Numbered from the stretch's first letter, positions 25,586-35,157 are shown. The stretch: 51,502 nt of DNA from Clostridium sp. (GCA_023664775.1 JAMPEW010000020.1:1-51502); one strand, 5' to 3'. Translations and numbers: made by a program. Notes: a model not told the origin generated them from the sequence alone.

Positions 25586-26059
25586 TTAAACATTTTCCTG
25601 TAAATACAGGTACAGCTTATATAAATCGACCTCGTCGTATTTTCTTCCCTTTGCCCTGTCTGATTCAATGTAATACTTCTTTTTTCCTGTGTCAATAACA
25701 ATATGAAACGCCAGCAGCGCCTTTTCATTTTGTCCGAAATATATCGGCTTTATATCAATGCTTTTTATGTTCTCCCGCTTAATGTTAAAGCTTCTCTTTT
25801 TATCCTGATAACAAATTTGCTCTGCCGTTATTTCAAGTACTCCCTGTCCCTCATATATGCCCTTTGGATCTGCAACAATAAGAATAACAAATACGATTCC
25901 AACAAGCAGTGCAAAAACACCAACAATATTTCTTATAAGCACTGTTTCCACATATGCCTGCATAATTGTATTGGCAAGTCCAAAAAAGATTATTGCGGCG
26001 ACAAGGCTGAAAAATATTCCTCGCCGCCATGCAGTAATATAACCGACCTCTGCTTTCAT
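25586..26059 (-). CDS. Two-span membrane protein with PH-like C-terminus, unknown
   Basis: 157 residues: two hydrophobic segments (IFFSLVAAIIFFGLANTIMQ and IVGVFALLVGIVFVILIVAD), then an 80-residue beta-rich part (VLEITAEQICYQDKKRSFNI... KYYIESDRAKGRKYDEVDLY) resembling bacterial PH-like domains. It follows recG by 9 bases with AGGAGG before the ATG and precedes the cellulase gene by 18 bases. The function is unknown. Confidence 0.7.
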   Translation of the reverse strand: MKAEVGYITAWRRGIFFSLVAAIIFFGLANTIMQAYVETVLIRNIVGVFALLVGIVFVILIVADPKGIYEGQGVLEITAEQICYQDKKRSFNIKRENIKSIDIKPIYFGQNEKALLAFHIVIDTGKKKYYIESDRAKGRKYDEVDLYKLYLYLQENV

Positions 26060-26068
26060 AAATGCCTC

Positions 26069-28135
26069 CTAAAGTACTGTACTGTTGTCCGTAACATGTC
26101 CCACCGCCTCATCGCCATCGAGAAGCGTTATTCCGTATTTACTCCATACCTCCTGTGCAAGCTTCAGCATATCCGCATGATTATATATATCTGCGAGTGA
26201 AAAAAGCACATCCCCGCTCTGTCTTATGCCAAAGAAATCTCCCGGTCCCCGAAGCTTTAAATCCTCATTTGCAATAAAGAAGCCGTCGTTTGAGTTTTCA
26301 AGAACCTTGAGCCTTTCCTGTGATTCCCTTGACTCTTTTCCGTCAATAAAAATACAGTAGGACTGCTTTTTGCCCCTTCCCACACGTCCTCTAAGCTGAT
26401 GGAGCTGTGCAAGTCCGAAGCGTTCTGCATTTTCAACCATCATAACAGTTGCATTCGGATTGTTGATGCCAACCTCAATCACAGTTGTAGATACAAGAAC
26501 ATCTATATCCCCCTTGAGGAAATGCTCCATAATATCATTTTTTTCATCAGCCTTCATCTGCCCGTGGAGCATTTCAACCCTGACACTGTTTCCAAGTGCC
26601 TGTTTTAGTGTATCAGTATAATCCGTTACATTTGTAACGTCAAGTGTTTCGCTTTCAGAAACCATAGGACATATCACATACGCCTGTCCTCCTTCTTTTA
26701 CCTGCGAGGCAATAAAATTGTGTGCCGTCTGTCTATAGCCCGTACCCACAACACAGTTCTTAATTGGTTTTCTTCCCTTTGGAAGCTGGGAAATGACCGA
26801 TATATCCAAATCTGCATACATGATAATTGCAAGTGTTCTTGGAATAGGCGTTGCACTCATAACAAGAACATGTGGAAATGTCCCCTTATTTGCCAATTTT
26901 CTTCTTTGCTCTACGCCAAATCTATGCTGCTCGTCCGTAATAACAAGCCCTAAATTGTTAAATTCCACCTTATCCTCAATAAGTGCATGTGTTCCAATAA
27001 TAATATCTGTCAGTCCATGACTTATATTTTCATATATTCGTCTTTTATCCTTTAATGAGGTAGAGCCTACAAGACATTCCACCCTTATTCCATATTGCCG
27101 AAAGGTATTTGAAAGCTCCTCGAAGTGCTGCTTGGCAAGCACCTCTGTCGGCACCATCAATGTTCCCTGCCAGCCTGCCCTGACACATGCAAAAAGTGCT
27201 GCCTCGGCAACAACCGTCTTGCCTGAGCCGACATCTCCCTGAACGAGGCGGTTCATGACATTTTCACTTCCCATATCCTTTAGTATATCGTCTATTGCCT
27301 CTGCCTGCCCCTTTGTAAGCTGATACGGCAATGCCTCCACAAACTCTGCAACTGATTTTCCCTGCACGATTTTGTGAAGGTTCTCCTGCTTTATATTCTC
27401 AACACGAAGTCTGCCCATGTCTGCCAAAAACTTATAAAATTCATCAAAAGCAAGCCTCTTTATGGCATTTCTGAGAGCCTCCTCATTTTCAGGGTAATGT
27501 ACCGTCTCGTAGGCTGCGGAAAGCGTTTCCAAATGATAGCTGCTCCGTATCTCGTCAGGCATATAATCGTGAATTTGCCCCATAAGCCCCCTGACAGAGG
27601 CTATTGCTTTCATAACGGTTTTATTTGATAAGCCCTGCGTCAGCGGATAAATGGGCTGCATAACCCTTCTCATACCCTGATAGACCTCAGGTCTGTAATA
27701 TTCAGGCATATCCATGACACGCATATTATTTTTTATTTTAATTGTACCGACAAAAACATATGTATCTCCCTTGTGCAGTACATTTTTTAAAAAAGGGGAA
27801 TTGAACCATGTGATTTTTAAGGTGCCCGTAGAATCCTTTACGGTTATATTTGTAAGCTTTAGGCTTCTCACTGTCCTTGTGTCAACATAGGACGATATTA
27901 CAGCCAATACGGCTGTTCTCTCACCCAGTTTGGTTTCTGCTATGTCAACAGTTTCATCATAGGTCAGATAATTTCTCGGAAATGTATGTATAAGGTCATT
28001 TACCGTAGCAACCTTAATACGCTTAAAGGCTGCCGCGGTTTTGTCCCCTATTCCTTTTATGGTTGTAATATCATCATTCAAATTCATGTTGTTTACCATA
28101 GATACCACACCATGAATGATATGTGTATCACTCAT
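26069..28135 (-). CDS. recG: ATP-dependent DNA helicase RecG
   Basis: Up to 688 residues. An N-terminal wedge/OB domain (TTIKGIGDKTAAAFKRIKV near the start) is followed by a superfamily-2 helicase: QGDVGSGKTVVAEAA (Walker A), ITDEQHRFGVEQR (DEQH), VLVMSATPIPRTLA, and the C-terminal VIEVGINNPNATVM and QLHQLRGRVGRG motifs. It remodels stalled forks and Holliday junctions. The start is uncertain: the first ATG (28135) has no clear ribosome site, and family alignments suggest MNLNDDITTIKG (28087). It lies downstream of the FakA-like gene, as in Bacillus yloU-yloV-...-recG. Confidence 0.95.
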   Translation of the reverse strand: MSDTHIIHGVVSMVNNMNLNDDITTIKGIGDKTAAAFKRIKVATVNDLIHTFPRNYLTYDETVDIAETKLGERTAVLAVISSYVDTRTVRSLKLTNITVKDSTGTLKITWFNSPFLKNVLHKGDTYVFVGTIKIKNNMRVMDMPEYYRPEVYQGMRRVMQPIYPLTQGLSNKTVMKAIASVRGLMGQIHDYMPDEIRSSYHLETLSAAYETVHYPENEEALRNAIKRLAFDEFYKFLADMGRLRVENIKQENLHKIVQGKSVAEFVEALPYQLTKGQAEAIDDILKDMGSENVMNRLVQGDVGSGKTVVAEAALFACVRAGWQGTLMVPTEVLAKQHFEELSNTFRQYGIRVECLVGSTSLKDKRRIYENISHGLTDIIIGTHALIEDKVEFNNLGLVITDEQHRFGVEQRRKLANKGTFPHVLVMSATPIPRTLAIIMYADLDISVISQLPKGRKPIKNCVVGTGYRQTAHNFIASQVKEGGQAYVICPMVSESETLDVTNVTDYTDTLKQALGNSVRVEMLHGQMKADEKNDIMEHFLKGDIDVLVSTTVIEVGINNPNATVMMVENAERFGLAQLHQLRGRVGRGKKQSYCIFIDGKESRESQERLKVLENSNDGFFIANEDLKLRGPGDFFGIRQSGDVLFSLADIYNHADMLKLAQEVWSKYGITLLDGDEAVGHVTDNSTVL

Positions 28136-28204
28136 AGTGTACGTTTTCTCTACAATGAATATAATTTATAGTCTATGCCAGCCTGCGAATGGCATCATGA
28201 TTGT

Positions 28205-29878
28205 CTACTCTACCGATATGATATAATAATATACCGGCTGGCCGCCTGCATGGAATTCCATCTCATAATCAGAAAATTCTTCCTCTAATGCCTTATGCAT
28301 TTTTTCTGCATCCTCCGCCGTCACGTCACTTCCGTAATATACGCTTAAAAGCTCTGCGTCTTCGTCAGACATTTCCCGTATCAGTTCCTTTACAACCTCA
28401 GTAATGTCTGTTCCCACAGCTTTGATGCCGTCGTCATCAATTCCCATATAGTCGCCGGTTTTTATTTCTTTTCCGTCAATTGACGTATCTCTCACTGCAT
28501 AGGTTACCTGTCCTGAGTTGATTTCTGACATTGCTTCCTTCATGGCAGCCTCATTATCCGAAGCATCAGCCTCACTGTCAAAGCCAATCATTGCGCTGAT
28601 GCCCTGCGGTATGGTCTTAGATGGGATAACAACAATCTTCTTTTCCTTTTCAATGTCAGCCGCCTGATTTGCGGCAAGAATTATATTTTTGTTGTTTGGC
28701 ATGACAAATACTGTATCAGCATTTACCTTTGAGACAGCCTCAAGCACGTCCTCCGTGCTTGGATTCATGGTCTGACCGCCTTCTATTACATAATCTACGC
28801 CCAAATCCTTAAAAATCTGATTTAAGCCCTCACCCACAGAAACAGCAACGAAACCATACGGCTTTTTCGGCTCATCCTTTCGCTCCTCAGCCTGCTCTCT
28901 CTGCTTTGCAATTTCCCTATCCTGCTCCATGATGACCTTTTCACGATGCTCCTCACGCATGTTATCAATCTTCATGCTTGTAAGCTGTCCGTATTCAAGA
29001 CCCTTTTCAAATGCAAGACCCGGATGATTGGTATGCACGTGTACCTTTACAATCTCATCATCTGAAACTACAACGAGTGAATCACCGATGGAGGTAAGAT
29101 ATGCCTTAAACGCTTTTTCCGTATCCATATTAAATTCTTTTTCAAGAAGTATAATAAACTCGGTGCAATAACCAAATTTAATGTGTGAGGTATCTATATC
29201 CTCAGAGCTTACGCTTGCAGCCTTCTTCACAGGTGCAGCAACCACCTCAGGAGCAATTTCCTTGCCTAGAATTGCATTGTAAGCACCCTTTAAAAACTCC
29301 ATAAGCCCCTGTCCGCCAGAGTCTACAACTCCTGCCTCCTTAAGCACAGGAAGCAGGTCAGGGGTACCGGCAAGCACCTCATCGCCACATTCTATCACTT
29401 CCTCACAGAATTTTTCCATGCTTACCTTCTGCTCTGCAAGCTCACATGCCTTTCTTGCAACGCCCTTGGCAACAGTAAGTATGGTTCCCTCCTTCGGCTT
29501 CATAACAGCCTTATATGCAGTGTCAACACCACGCACAAAGCCGTCAGCAAGAACCGTTATGGTAATTTGCTTTTTATCCTTTATCTCCTTGCAAAAGCCT
29601 CTTAAAAGCTGTGATAAAATAACACCTGAATTTCCTCTTGCACCACGGAGTGAACCGCTAGACATTACCTTCGAAAGCTCTTCTATGGTAGGATTTTCAA
29701 GAGCAGCAACCTCCTTTGCCGCCGCCATGATTGTAAGCGACATATTTGAGCCTGTATCGCCGTCAGGAACGGGAAATACATTAAGCTCATTGATATAGTC
29801 CTTATTTTTTTCCAAGTTATATGCACCAGCTAAAAATGCTTTTTTGAGAAGCTGCGCATCCATAATCTCAATTGCCAC
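28205..29878 (-). CDS. FakA/YloV-like kinase (DAK2-DegV-type fusion)
   Basis: 557 residues. The N-terminal DhaL (DAK2) domain (about 1-200) has the ATP/Mg motif NVFPVPDGDTGSNMSLTI and GARGNSGVILSQLLRGF; the remainder is the FakA central and C-terminal region. FakA with a FakB partner phosphorylates fatty acids for phospholipid synthesis; no FakB lies here. It starts with GTG (29878), 8 bases after AGGAGG. It sits 16 bases after the Asp23-like gene, the standard yloU-yloV pair. Confidence 0.88.
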   Translation of the reverse strand: MAIEIMDAQLLKKAFLAGAYNLEKNKDYINELNVFPVPDGDTGSNMSLTIMAAAKEVAALENPTIEELSKVMSSGSLRGARGNSGVILSQLLRGFCKEIKDKKQITITVLADGFVRGVDTAYKAVMKPKEGTILTVAKGVARKACELAEQKVSMEKFCEEVIECGDEVLAGTPDLLPVLKEAGVVDSGGQGLMEFLKGAYNAILGKEIAPEVVAAPVKKAASVSSEDIDTSHIKFGYCTEFIILLEKEFNMDTEKAFKAYLTSIGDSLVVVSDDEIVKVHVHTNHPGLAFEKGLEYGQLTSMKIDNMREEHREKVIMEQDREIAKQREQAEERKDEPKKPYGFVAVSVGEGLNQIFKDLGVDYVIEGGQTMNPSTEDVLEAVSKVNADTVFVMPNNKNIILAANQAADIEKEKKIVVIPSKTIPQGISAMIGFDSEADASDNEAAMKEAMSEINSGQVTYAVRDTSIDGKEIKTGDYMGIDDDGIKAVGTDITEVVKELIREMSDEDAELLSVYYGSDVTAEDAEKMHKALEEEFSDYEMEFHAGGQPVYYYIISVE

Positions 29879-29893
29879 TTTTTAATCCTCCTG

Positions 29894-30253
29894 TTAATCT
29901 ATAACCCTTACACCCTCAACGAAGATGTTAATATTTTTCACCTTGAGACTTGTCATTTCCTCCACAGAGTACTTTACCGTATTGATAAGGTTATCGCATA
30001 CTGTAGAAATGCTTACGCCATATGCCACTATAATATGGAAATTAATTGATAAATTACTTTCCTCATCAACAATTACGTTTACGCCCTTACTTACACTGTC
30101 ACCCTTTAAAAGCTTTGCGATACCGTCCCTGACACTTATGGTAGCCATGCCGACGATTCCAAAGCAGCCAAGCGCCGCATGTCCCGCATATTGGGCAATC
30201 ACTTCATTTTCTATAATAATATTTCCATACTCATTTGAAATACAGCTTTTCAT
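29894..30253 (-). CDS. Asp23/Gls24-family protein (YloU)
   Basis: 119 residues: NIIIENEVIAQYAGHAALGC near the start and GVNVIVDEESNLSINFHIIV in the middle define the Asp23/Gls24 family, small proteins tied to envelope stress and membrane association. It is almost always next to the yloV gene, as here. AGGAGG precedes the ATG. Confidence 0.88.
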   Translation of the reverse strand: MKSCISNEYGNIIIENEVIAQYAGHAALGCFGIVGMATISVRDGIAKLLKGDSVSKGVNVIVDEESNLSINFHIIVAYGVSISTVCDNLINTVKYSVEEMTSLKVKNINIFVEGVRVID

Positions 30254-30320
30254 AGATAATGCCTCCTTATTATATAGTTTTTAGGCAAACATAACCAAAT
30301 TTGCCACAATATTATTACTA

Positions 30321-30349
30321 ATTATACCCATTTAAATTATGTTTATCAA
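30321..30349 (-). promoter_or_regulatory. Promoter of yloU-yloV-recG
   Basis: -35 TTGATA (30349-30344), 17-base spacer, -10 TATAAT (30326-30321), just at the end of the response-regulator gene; no terminator separates them. Confidence 0.75.
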
Positions 30350-31137
30350 GACTTACTTACATTTCCTAAAACCTGCCGCACCATATCAAGCAGATCCTCC
30401 CTCTGCACCGGCTTAATCAGATAACCCGCAGGCTTCAGCTTCAGCACAGCCATAATCCTTGCCTTTTCCTTTACGCCTGTCACAAACACAACAGGAACGT
30501 CCTTGCCATTTTCTTCACTTTGAATCAGCTCAAAGGTTTCTTTTCCGTCACAGCCCGGCATATCGTAATCCAATAAAATCAAATCAGGTCTATTGCCTTT
30601 TATGATTTCAATTGCCATATCGCCCGATGTTGCCATTTTGACATCATATTTTTGTTTCAGTATCGTTTCCATGGCACGAAGCTGTACAGCAGCATCATCA
30701 ACCAAAAGGATTGTCTTTTTCTTTTCCTCCTTTTCAAGCTTCTCATGATTCTCAAGCGTCTCATCATTTTCCTTTTTTGGCACGCCGAGAATTTCATGTA
30801 TCTCATTAACCACATCCCTGACCAAAGCCGGTCTTGCAATCTTCTTTATCCTTTCGCTTCCAGGAAAATCTTTGATAACATCGAGATCCTCCTTGTTTCC
30901 GATACACAAAACAGGCGTATTTTCATGCGTTTTATTCAAATAGGAAAACAGCTCCCTATGCTCCTCCTGAAGCTCATTTGCAGCAATGATAATCAAGCTC
31001 GGTCTGCTCATTTTCATAATACCCTTTAACAGCTCCAAATTGTCCGAGCAAAGCTGCATTGAAAAATAGCGTGATAATACACTTTGTAAATCATTAAAAA
31101 ATTTATTAAACTTTCCCACTAATATTATTTGTTTCAT
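30346..31137 (-). CDS. Two-domain response regulator, no output domain
   Basis: 263 residues. The C-terminal domain (about 140-260) is a normal CheY-like receiver: acidic pair in TILLVDDAAVQ, phospho-Asp in LILLDYDMPGCDG, Thr in VFVTGVKE, Lys in YLIKPV. The N-terminal 110 residues look like a second receiver (IILVGKFNKFFNDLQSVLSR, SLIIIAANELQ) but lack the acidic pair and acceptor, so it is a pseudo-receiver. A lysine/glutamate linker joins them. It begins 1 base after the hybrid kinase stop, so they form one system. Output must be through protein contacts. Confidence 0.85.
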   Translation of the reverse strand: MKQIILVGKFNKFFNDLQSVLSRYFSMQLCSDNLELLKGIMKMSRPSLIIIAANELQEEHRELFSYLNKTHENTPVLCIGNKEDLDVIKDFPGSERIKKIARPALVRDVVNEIHEILGVPKKENDETLENHEKLEKEEKKKTILLVDDAAVQLRAMETILKQKYDVKMATSGDMAIEIIKGNRPDLILLDYDMPGCDGKETFELIQSEENGKDVPVVFVTGVKEKARIMAVLKLKPAGYLIKPVQREDLLDMVRQVLGNVSKS

Positions 31138-31138
31138 T

Positions 31139-33979
31139 TTACCCCTCTTCCTTTCTTAACGCTCTCACAAGCTCCTGTATCGTCTGCACAGCCTCCTTTG
31201 GCTGCAAATTCAACACCTGACTACCCAGCTTTTCCATCATTTTCGTTATCTCTCCTTCATAGATAAACATATTCAGACGTTCCATAAGCTCATCCGCCAT
31301 ACTGTAATCAAACTCCTCAAGGCTTTGCTTTAGAAAATCCAACGTCGCAAGAACCTCATATACATTTAACTCCTTTCCTCCGCTTTCTTCAAACAGAACC
31401 GCCATTCTTTCTTTATGTATCTGCATCTCCTCCAAAAATACAGGATGTATCTGTCCTATTCTTCCGAGATTGCCTTCTAACGCCGCCACCTCCAAAATTC
31501 TGGCAAGCTTAGATACAAGCAGTGCACCAACCATTGCCATGTTGCTTTTTATTGCATGAACTGTTATCCTATAATTTTCAAGAGCCGTTTCTGCCTGCTT
31601 GGACTGGGTTTTTGTCATAAATTCTTCATGCCAAGCCTGCAGCCGTTCCATGTCAGAATCCATAGATATATAAATATCATGTAATGTCTGCTTTAATGTT
31701 TTATCATCGGAAAAATATTGTTTTGCAAAGCTCCAGTCAAACTCATCCAAATCAGGCAGTGCCTGTCCCTCAGAAGCATCTGCTTCTACCTCCGTCAAGG
31801 TATTCTCCTGTATCAAATGTGCAGGCAGATACTTTTGCAGCAGATTTTCAAGCTTTTGCGTATTAACCGGCTTTGATAAATAATCAGAAAAGCCTTCCCT
31901 AAGATATTCCTCCTTTGCCCCGGCAACTGCATTTGCCGTAAGAATAATAACCGGTGCCTCTTTGCTTTTATGCTCCAATTCCTGCATATGATGGAAGGTT
32001 TCAATACCATCCATTTCCGGCATCATATGATCCATAAAAATAATATCATAGCTTTTTTGTTGAATACGCTCCAAGCATGCAAAGCCTGAAGCAACGTCAT
32101 CAATCTGAAGCTTGGTTTCCTTTAACAGATTACAAAATACCTTTCGGTTGACATCATTGTCATCAACCAACAGCACCTTCGCCTGCGGCGCAACAAACGC
32201 CGCTTTATATGTATACTCCTTGTACAGCTCTTTACTTCTTTCTGCCAAATCGCCAATCGGCTCGCTGCTATATACACTTTGCTTTAAATCAAAGGAAAAG
32301 ACCGAGCCCACCCCGTATGTACTGGAAATTTTAAGCTCCGTTCCCATAAGTCTTAATAAATCAAAGACAATATTCATTCCAAGTCCGGTTCCCTCAATAT
32401 TCCTGTTCTTTGACTCCTCTATTCTCTCAAATGCGGCAAACAGCTTTGGTAAGTCTTCTTCCTTAATTCCGATGCCTGTATCACGAACCTCAAAATGCAT
32501 CAGCAAAAAATCTGCCTCAAGATGTCCTGTCACATGAAGCGCAACCTTTCCACTTTGTGTATATTTTACGGAATTATTTAAAAGGTTCACAAGAATCTGC
32601 CGAATCCTTATATCATCTCCCACCAAGCCGTTTGGCAATGCATGGTCCACAGAAACCTCAAACTCCAAATCTTTTTTCTTTGCCTTAACATAAATCATGG
32701 TAATAATGTCATTTAGCAGACTGTCCAGCTCATATTGTACCGGTATAATTTCCATTTTCCCCGATTCTATCTTTGAGGTATCTAAAATATCATTAATCAA
32801 GCCAAGCAGTGTATTTGCGGAATTTTGCACATCTATGGCATAATGTCGGATAGCCTCCTCCCCGCTTTCCCGCAAAATAAGCTCATTCATGCCCAAAACC
32901 GCATTAATCGGCGTCCTGATTTCATGGGACATCTTCGCAAGGAAATCAGATTTTGCCTGATTTGCCTTTTTCGCAATTTCGGTTTGCTTTTTCAGCTCCA
33001 CCGCATGGTTATGGCTCTCCGTCACATCCCTGACAACAAACATGCTTCCATATAGTCTGTCATCCTTAATGATTTCTTTTTCGTATATTTCATAAATATT
33101 ATTCTCAACCACTAATTTTTGGTCTGACGCACAAAAATCATGCAGTTGCTCTTTGGCTCTCTGAAACTCTCCTTCCTTCAGTTCAGGAAAAATCGCCTGC
33201 ACCTTCGTGTTGGCATATAACAGTTTATCATTCTGATCCGTGACGAGAAGCCCCTCGGCAAATTCATCCATCACATTTTCCTTAACCAAAGCAAGCGTGT
33301 CCAAAAGGTCAAATTTGGTTATCAGCACTAACAGTAAAACCGTAGAAATTAAATATGCGGGAATTGTCGTATCATACCCTCCGCTCACACCACTGAAAAA
33401 GATTAACAAGCCAAGGACAGATACCGCCGCTATTGCACTCAGACATATAATCTGCACTTTCTCCCTTTTGTCCTTGGTATGCCGAAGGGCTTTCATTCCC
33501 GCCACAAACATAAAAACAAAATACGATAGAACAATAATATGGTAAAGCAGATAAAATGCACTATGCCCCAGCACAAGATGCGGAAACAGACCGTTTTCCT
33601 CATCATAGCCAATGCTGCTGTAAAACAATGTATGATGCTCACAGGTAAGCACCATGGCACTTACCGTCATATGCAAAGCGCCAAGCACAGGGTACAAAAA
33701 CCCCGGCGTCTGAATCTCCATGCGTTCCAAAAAGAAAATCAGGATAAACAGAATAATAAACGGCTTACCAAGGTAAATCATTTTAACTGCCTGCAATGCC
33801 ATTGTCTGGGTTGTCGCCTGCATTTCAAACAGATACCCAACAAAGTTAATCAGGGTAGACACTAAAACAACTAATAAAATATTTTGAAGCTTTGTACTTT
33901 TTCGGCATAATACAAATATAATTTCCAGCACCAATGTCAATATGCCGGCATATTGCACAGCCAACAGAAACGAATACAT
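31139..33979 (-). CDS. Hybrid sensor histidine kinase (7TM-PAS-HisKA-HATPase-REC-HPt)
   Basis: 946 residues with a full phosphorelay in one chain: seven membrane helices (1-225), a PAS-like domain (about 235-325), HisKA with the phospho-His in FLAKMSHEIRTPINAVLGMN (about residue 352), HATPase (DIRIRQILVNLLNNSVKYTQ; DTGIGIKEEDLPKLF; EGTGLGMNIVFDLL), a receiver (VLLVDDNDVNRKVF; IIFMDHMMPEMDG) and an HPt domain with YRITVHAIKSNMAMVGA. The seven-helix part is of the HisKA_7TM type; its signal is unknown. GAGAGG precedes the ATG at 33979; an in-frame TTG lies 15 bases earlier. It is cotranscribed with the response regulator. Confidence 0.93.
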   Translation of the reverse strand: MYSFLLAVQYAGILTLVLEIIFVLCRKSTKLQNILLVVLVSTLINFVGYLFEMQATTQTMALQAVKMIYLGKPFIILFILIFFLERMEIQTPGFLYPVLGALHMTVSAMVLTCEHHTLFYSSIGYDEENGLFPHLVLGHSAFYLLYHIIVLSYFVFMFVAGMKALRHTKDKREKVQIICLSAIAAVSVLGLLIFFSGVSGGYDTTIPAYLISTVLLLVLITKFDLLDTLALVKENVMDEFAEGLLVTDQNDKLLYANTKVQAIFPELKEGEFQRAKEQLHDFCASDQKLVVENNIYEIYEKEIIKDDRLYGSMFVVRDVTESHNHAVELKKQTEIAKKANQAKSDFLAKMSHEIRTPINAVLGMNELILRESGEEAIRHYAIDVQNSANTLLGLINDILDTSKIESGKMEIIPVQYELDSLLNDIITMIYVKAKKKDLEFEVSVDHALPNGLVGDDIRIRQILVNLLNNSVKYTQSGKVALHVTGHLEADFLLMHFEVRDTGIGIKEEDLPKLFAAFERIEESKNRNIEGTGLGMNIVFDLLRLMGTELKISSTYGVGSVFSFDLKQSVYSSEPIGDLAERSKELYKEYTYKAAFVAPQAKVLLVDDNDVNRKVFCNLLKETKLQIDDVASGFACLERIQQKSYDIIFMDHMMPEMDGIETFHHMQELEHKSKEAPVIILTANAVAGAKEEYLREGFSDYLSKPVNTQKLENLLQKYLPAHLIQENTLTEVEADASEGQALPDLDEFDWSFAKQYFSDDKTLKQTLHDIYISMDSDMERLQAWHEEFMTKTQSKQAETALENYRITVHAIKSNMAMVGALLVSKLARILEVAALEGNLGRIGQIHPVFLEEMQIHKERMAVLFEESGGKELNVYEVLATLDFLKQSLEEFDYSMADELMERLNMFIYEGEITKMMEKLGSQVLNLQPKEAVQTIQELVRALRKEEG

Positions 33980-34122
33980 AAAAAAACCTCTCAAATCTTA
34001 TCATGCTAGCATCATAACATAAATATCCTTAAATATCCATCTGTTTTCCAGCCAATTTCCAGTTTCTTTCCAAAAATCCATATAGATGCCCAAAGAAAAG
34101 TTTATTTTTTTTTAAATTTTTC

Positions 34123-34151
34123 TTGCATATTGTAGCTTTTTTTGTTAGAAT
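34123..34151 (+). promoter_or_regulatory. Promoter of rpmB
   Basis: -35 TTGCAT (34123-34128), 17-base spacer, -10 TAGAAT (34146-34151). Confidence 0.75.
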
Positions 34152-34218
34152 ATGCGTGTTGCAAATTTGCGAGGGTATTTAAGGTCGCAGTTTAATAGGT
34201 ATCAAGGAGGTGCTAACA

Positions 34219-34404
34219 GTGGCAAAGTGCAGTATTTGTGAAAAAAGTGTTCATTTTGGAAACAATGTGAGCCATTCTCATAGAAGATCAAACAGAATTT
34301 GGAAATCTAACATCAAGTCGGTTAAGGCTATCGTTGACGGATCTCCAAAGAAAATTTATGTTTGTACAAATTGCTTAAAGTCAGGAAAAGTTGTAAGAGC
34401 TTAA
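34219..34404 (+). CDS. rpmB: 50S ribosomal protein L28
   Basis: 61 residues: AKCSICEKSVHFGNNVSHSH at the start and KKIYVCTNCLKSGKVVRA at the end, with two CxxC pairs (the zinc-binding form of L28). It starts with GTG at 34219, 6 bases after AAGGAGGTG; the GTG at 34210 belongs to the ribosome site. Divergent from the kinase gene, with yloU-yloV-recG beyond it, as in Bacillus but with a two-component system between. A strong terminator follows. Confidence 0.96.
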   Translation: MAKCSICEKSVHFGNNVSHSHRRSNRIWKSNIKSVKAIVDGSPKKIYVCTNCLKSGKVVRA

Positions 34405-34418
34405 TACTGATTTGCTTT

Positions 34419-34444
34419 GGACTGTCGTGCGGCAGTCCTTTTTT
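34419..34444 (+). terminator. Intrinsic terminator of rpmB
   Basis: Stem GGACTG / CAGTCC with loop TCGTGCGG, followed by TTTTTT. Confidence 0.88.
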
Positions 34445-34491
34445 ACGTTTTGCCAATTTTAAAATTTAAACTATCTATAGAGGAGTTTACC

Positions 34492-34983
34492 ATGGGCATT
34501 TTAATAAGAGAATTTACTGCTTCTGATATAGAGGAAGCTGCGTCCATATGGAATACTGTTGTTGCTGACGGCGTTGCATTCCCACAGCTTGATTTGTTAG
34601 ATGAGGAAACGGGACTTGACTTTTTTATGCAGCAGTCCTTTACCGGTGTTGCCTATAACGAAGAAAACAATCAAATTATGGGGCTCTATATTTTGCATCC
34701 AAATAATATAGGAAGATGCGGGCATATATGCAATGCAAGCTATGCCGTAGCAAAAAATATGCGTGGACATCACATTGGGGAGGTACTTGTCAGACATTGC
34801 ATGGCAAAAGCCCTTACGCTTGGATTTAAAATACTACAGTTTAACGCTGTCGTAAGTACAAATTCTGCTGCCCTTTCCCTCTATGAAAAGCTTGGGTTTA
34901 CTAGGCTTGGTGTTATCCCTGGCGGTTTTCTTATGAAGGACGGACACTATGAGGATATTATTCCCCACTACATTGTTCTGTAA
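34492..34983 (+). CDS. GNAT-family N-acetyltransferase
   Basis: 163 residues: ILIREFTASDIEEAASIWN at the start, the acetyl-CoA motif AVAKNMRGHHIGEVLVRHCM, and NSAALSLYEKLGFTRLGVIP (motif B) near the end; close in pattern to phosphinothricin/L-amino-acid acetyltransferase-like members. The substrate is not readable. A frame begins at 34417 but lies in the rpmB terminator; the ATG at 34492 follows GAGGAG. Confidence 0.88.
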   Translation: MGILIREFTASDIEEAASIWNTVVADGVAFPQLDLLDEETGLDFFMQQSFTGVAYNEENNQIMGLYILHPNNIGRCGHICNASYAVAKNMRGHHIGEVLVRHCMAKALTLGFKILQFNAVVSTNSAALSLYEKLGFTRLGVIPGGFLMKDGHYEDIIPHYIVL

Positions 34984-35034
34984 GATTGCTTATTGAGATA
35001 TTTTATCATTAGGGGATAAATTGTAAATTTTTTC

Positions 35035-35064
35035 TTGACAATCCCCAAAAAGTCATGTTAGTTT
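35035..35064 (+). promoter_or_regulatory. Promoter upstream of the ABC-transporter riboswitch
   Basis: -35 TTGACA (35035-35040), 18-base spacer, -10 TAGTTT (35059-35064). The -10 is weak. Confidence 0.5.
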
Positions 35065-35157
35065 AAGGGCACAACATAAAGTACCCGTGGGGGAGTAGTG
35101 GCGCAAATGTGCGTGGCAAATCAACATACCGACTTAAACGTCTGGTTTGCCTTAAAC
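35061..35157 (+). promoter_or_regulatory. Probable yybP-ykoY (manganese) riboswitch aptamer
   Basis: The two conserved loops of the yybP-ykoY class are present in order: GGGGGAGTAGTGG (35089 onward) and TCAACATACCGAC, with a helix GGCAAA/TTTGCC and a CCGAC/GTCTGG hairpin between them. GTTTAAGG (35061-35068) can pair with CCTTAAAC (35150-35157) around the core, though the best promoter -10 overlaps the left arm, so the true 5' end is unsettled. The class senses Mn2+ (established for Bacillus, E. coli and Lactococcus). It is followed by a terminator and an ABC transporter. Confidence 0.75.
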
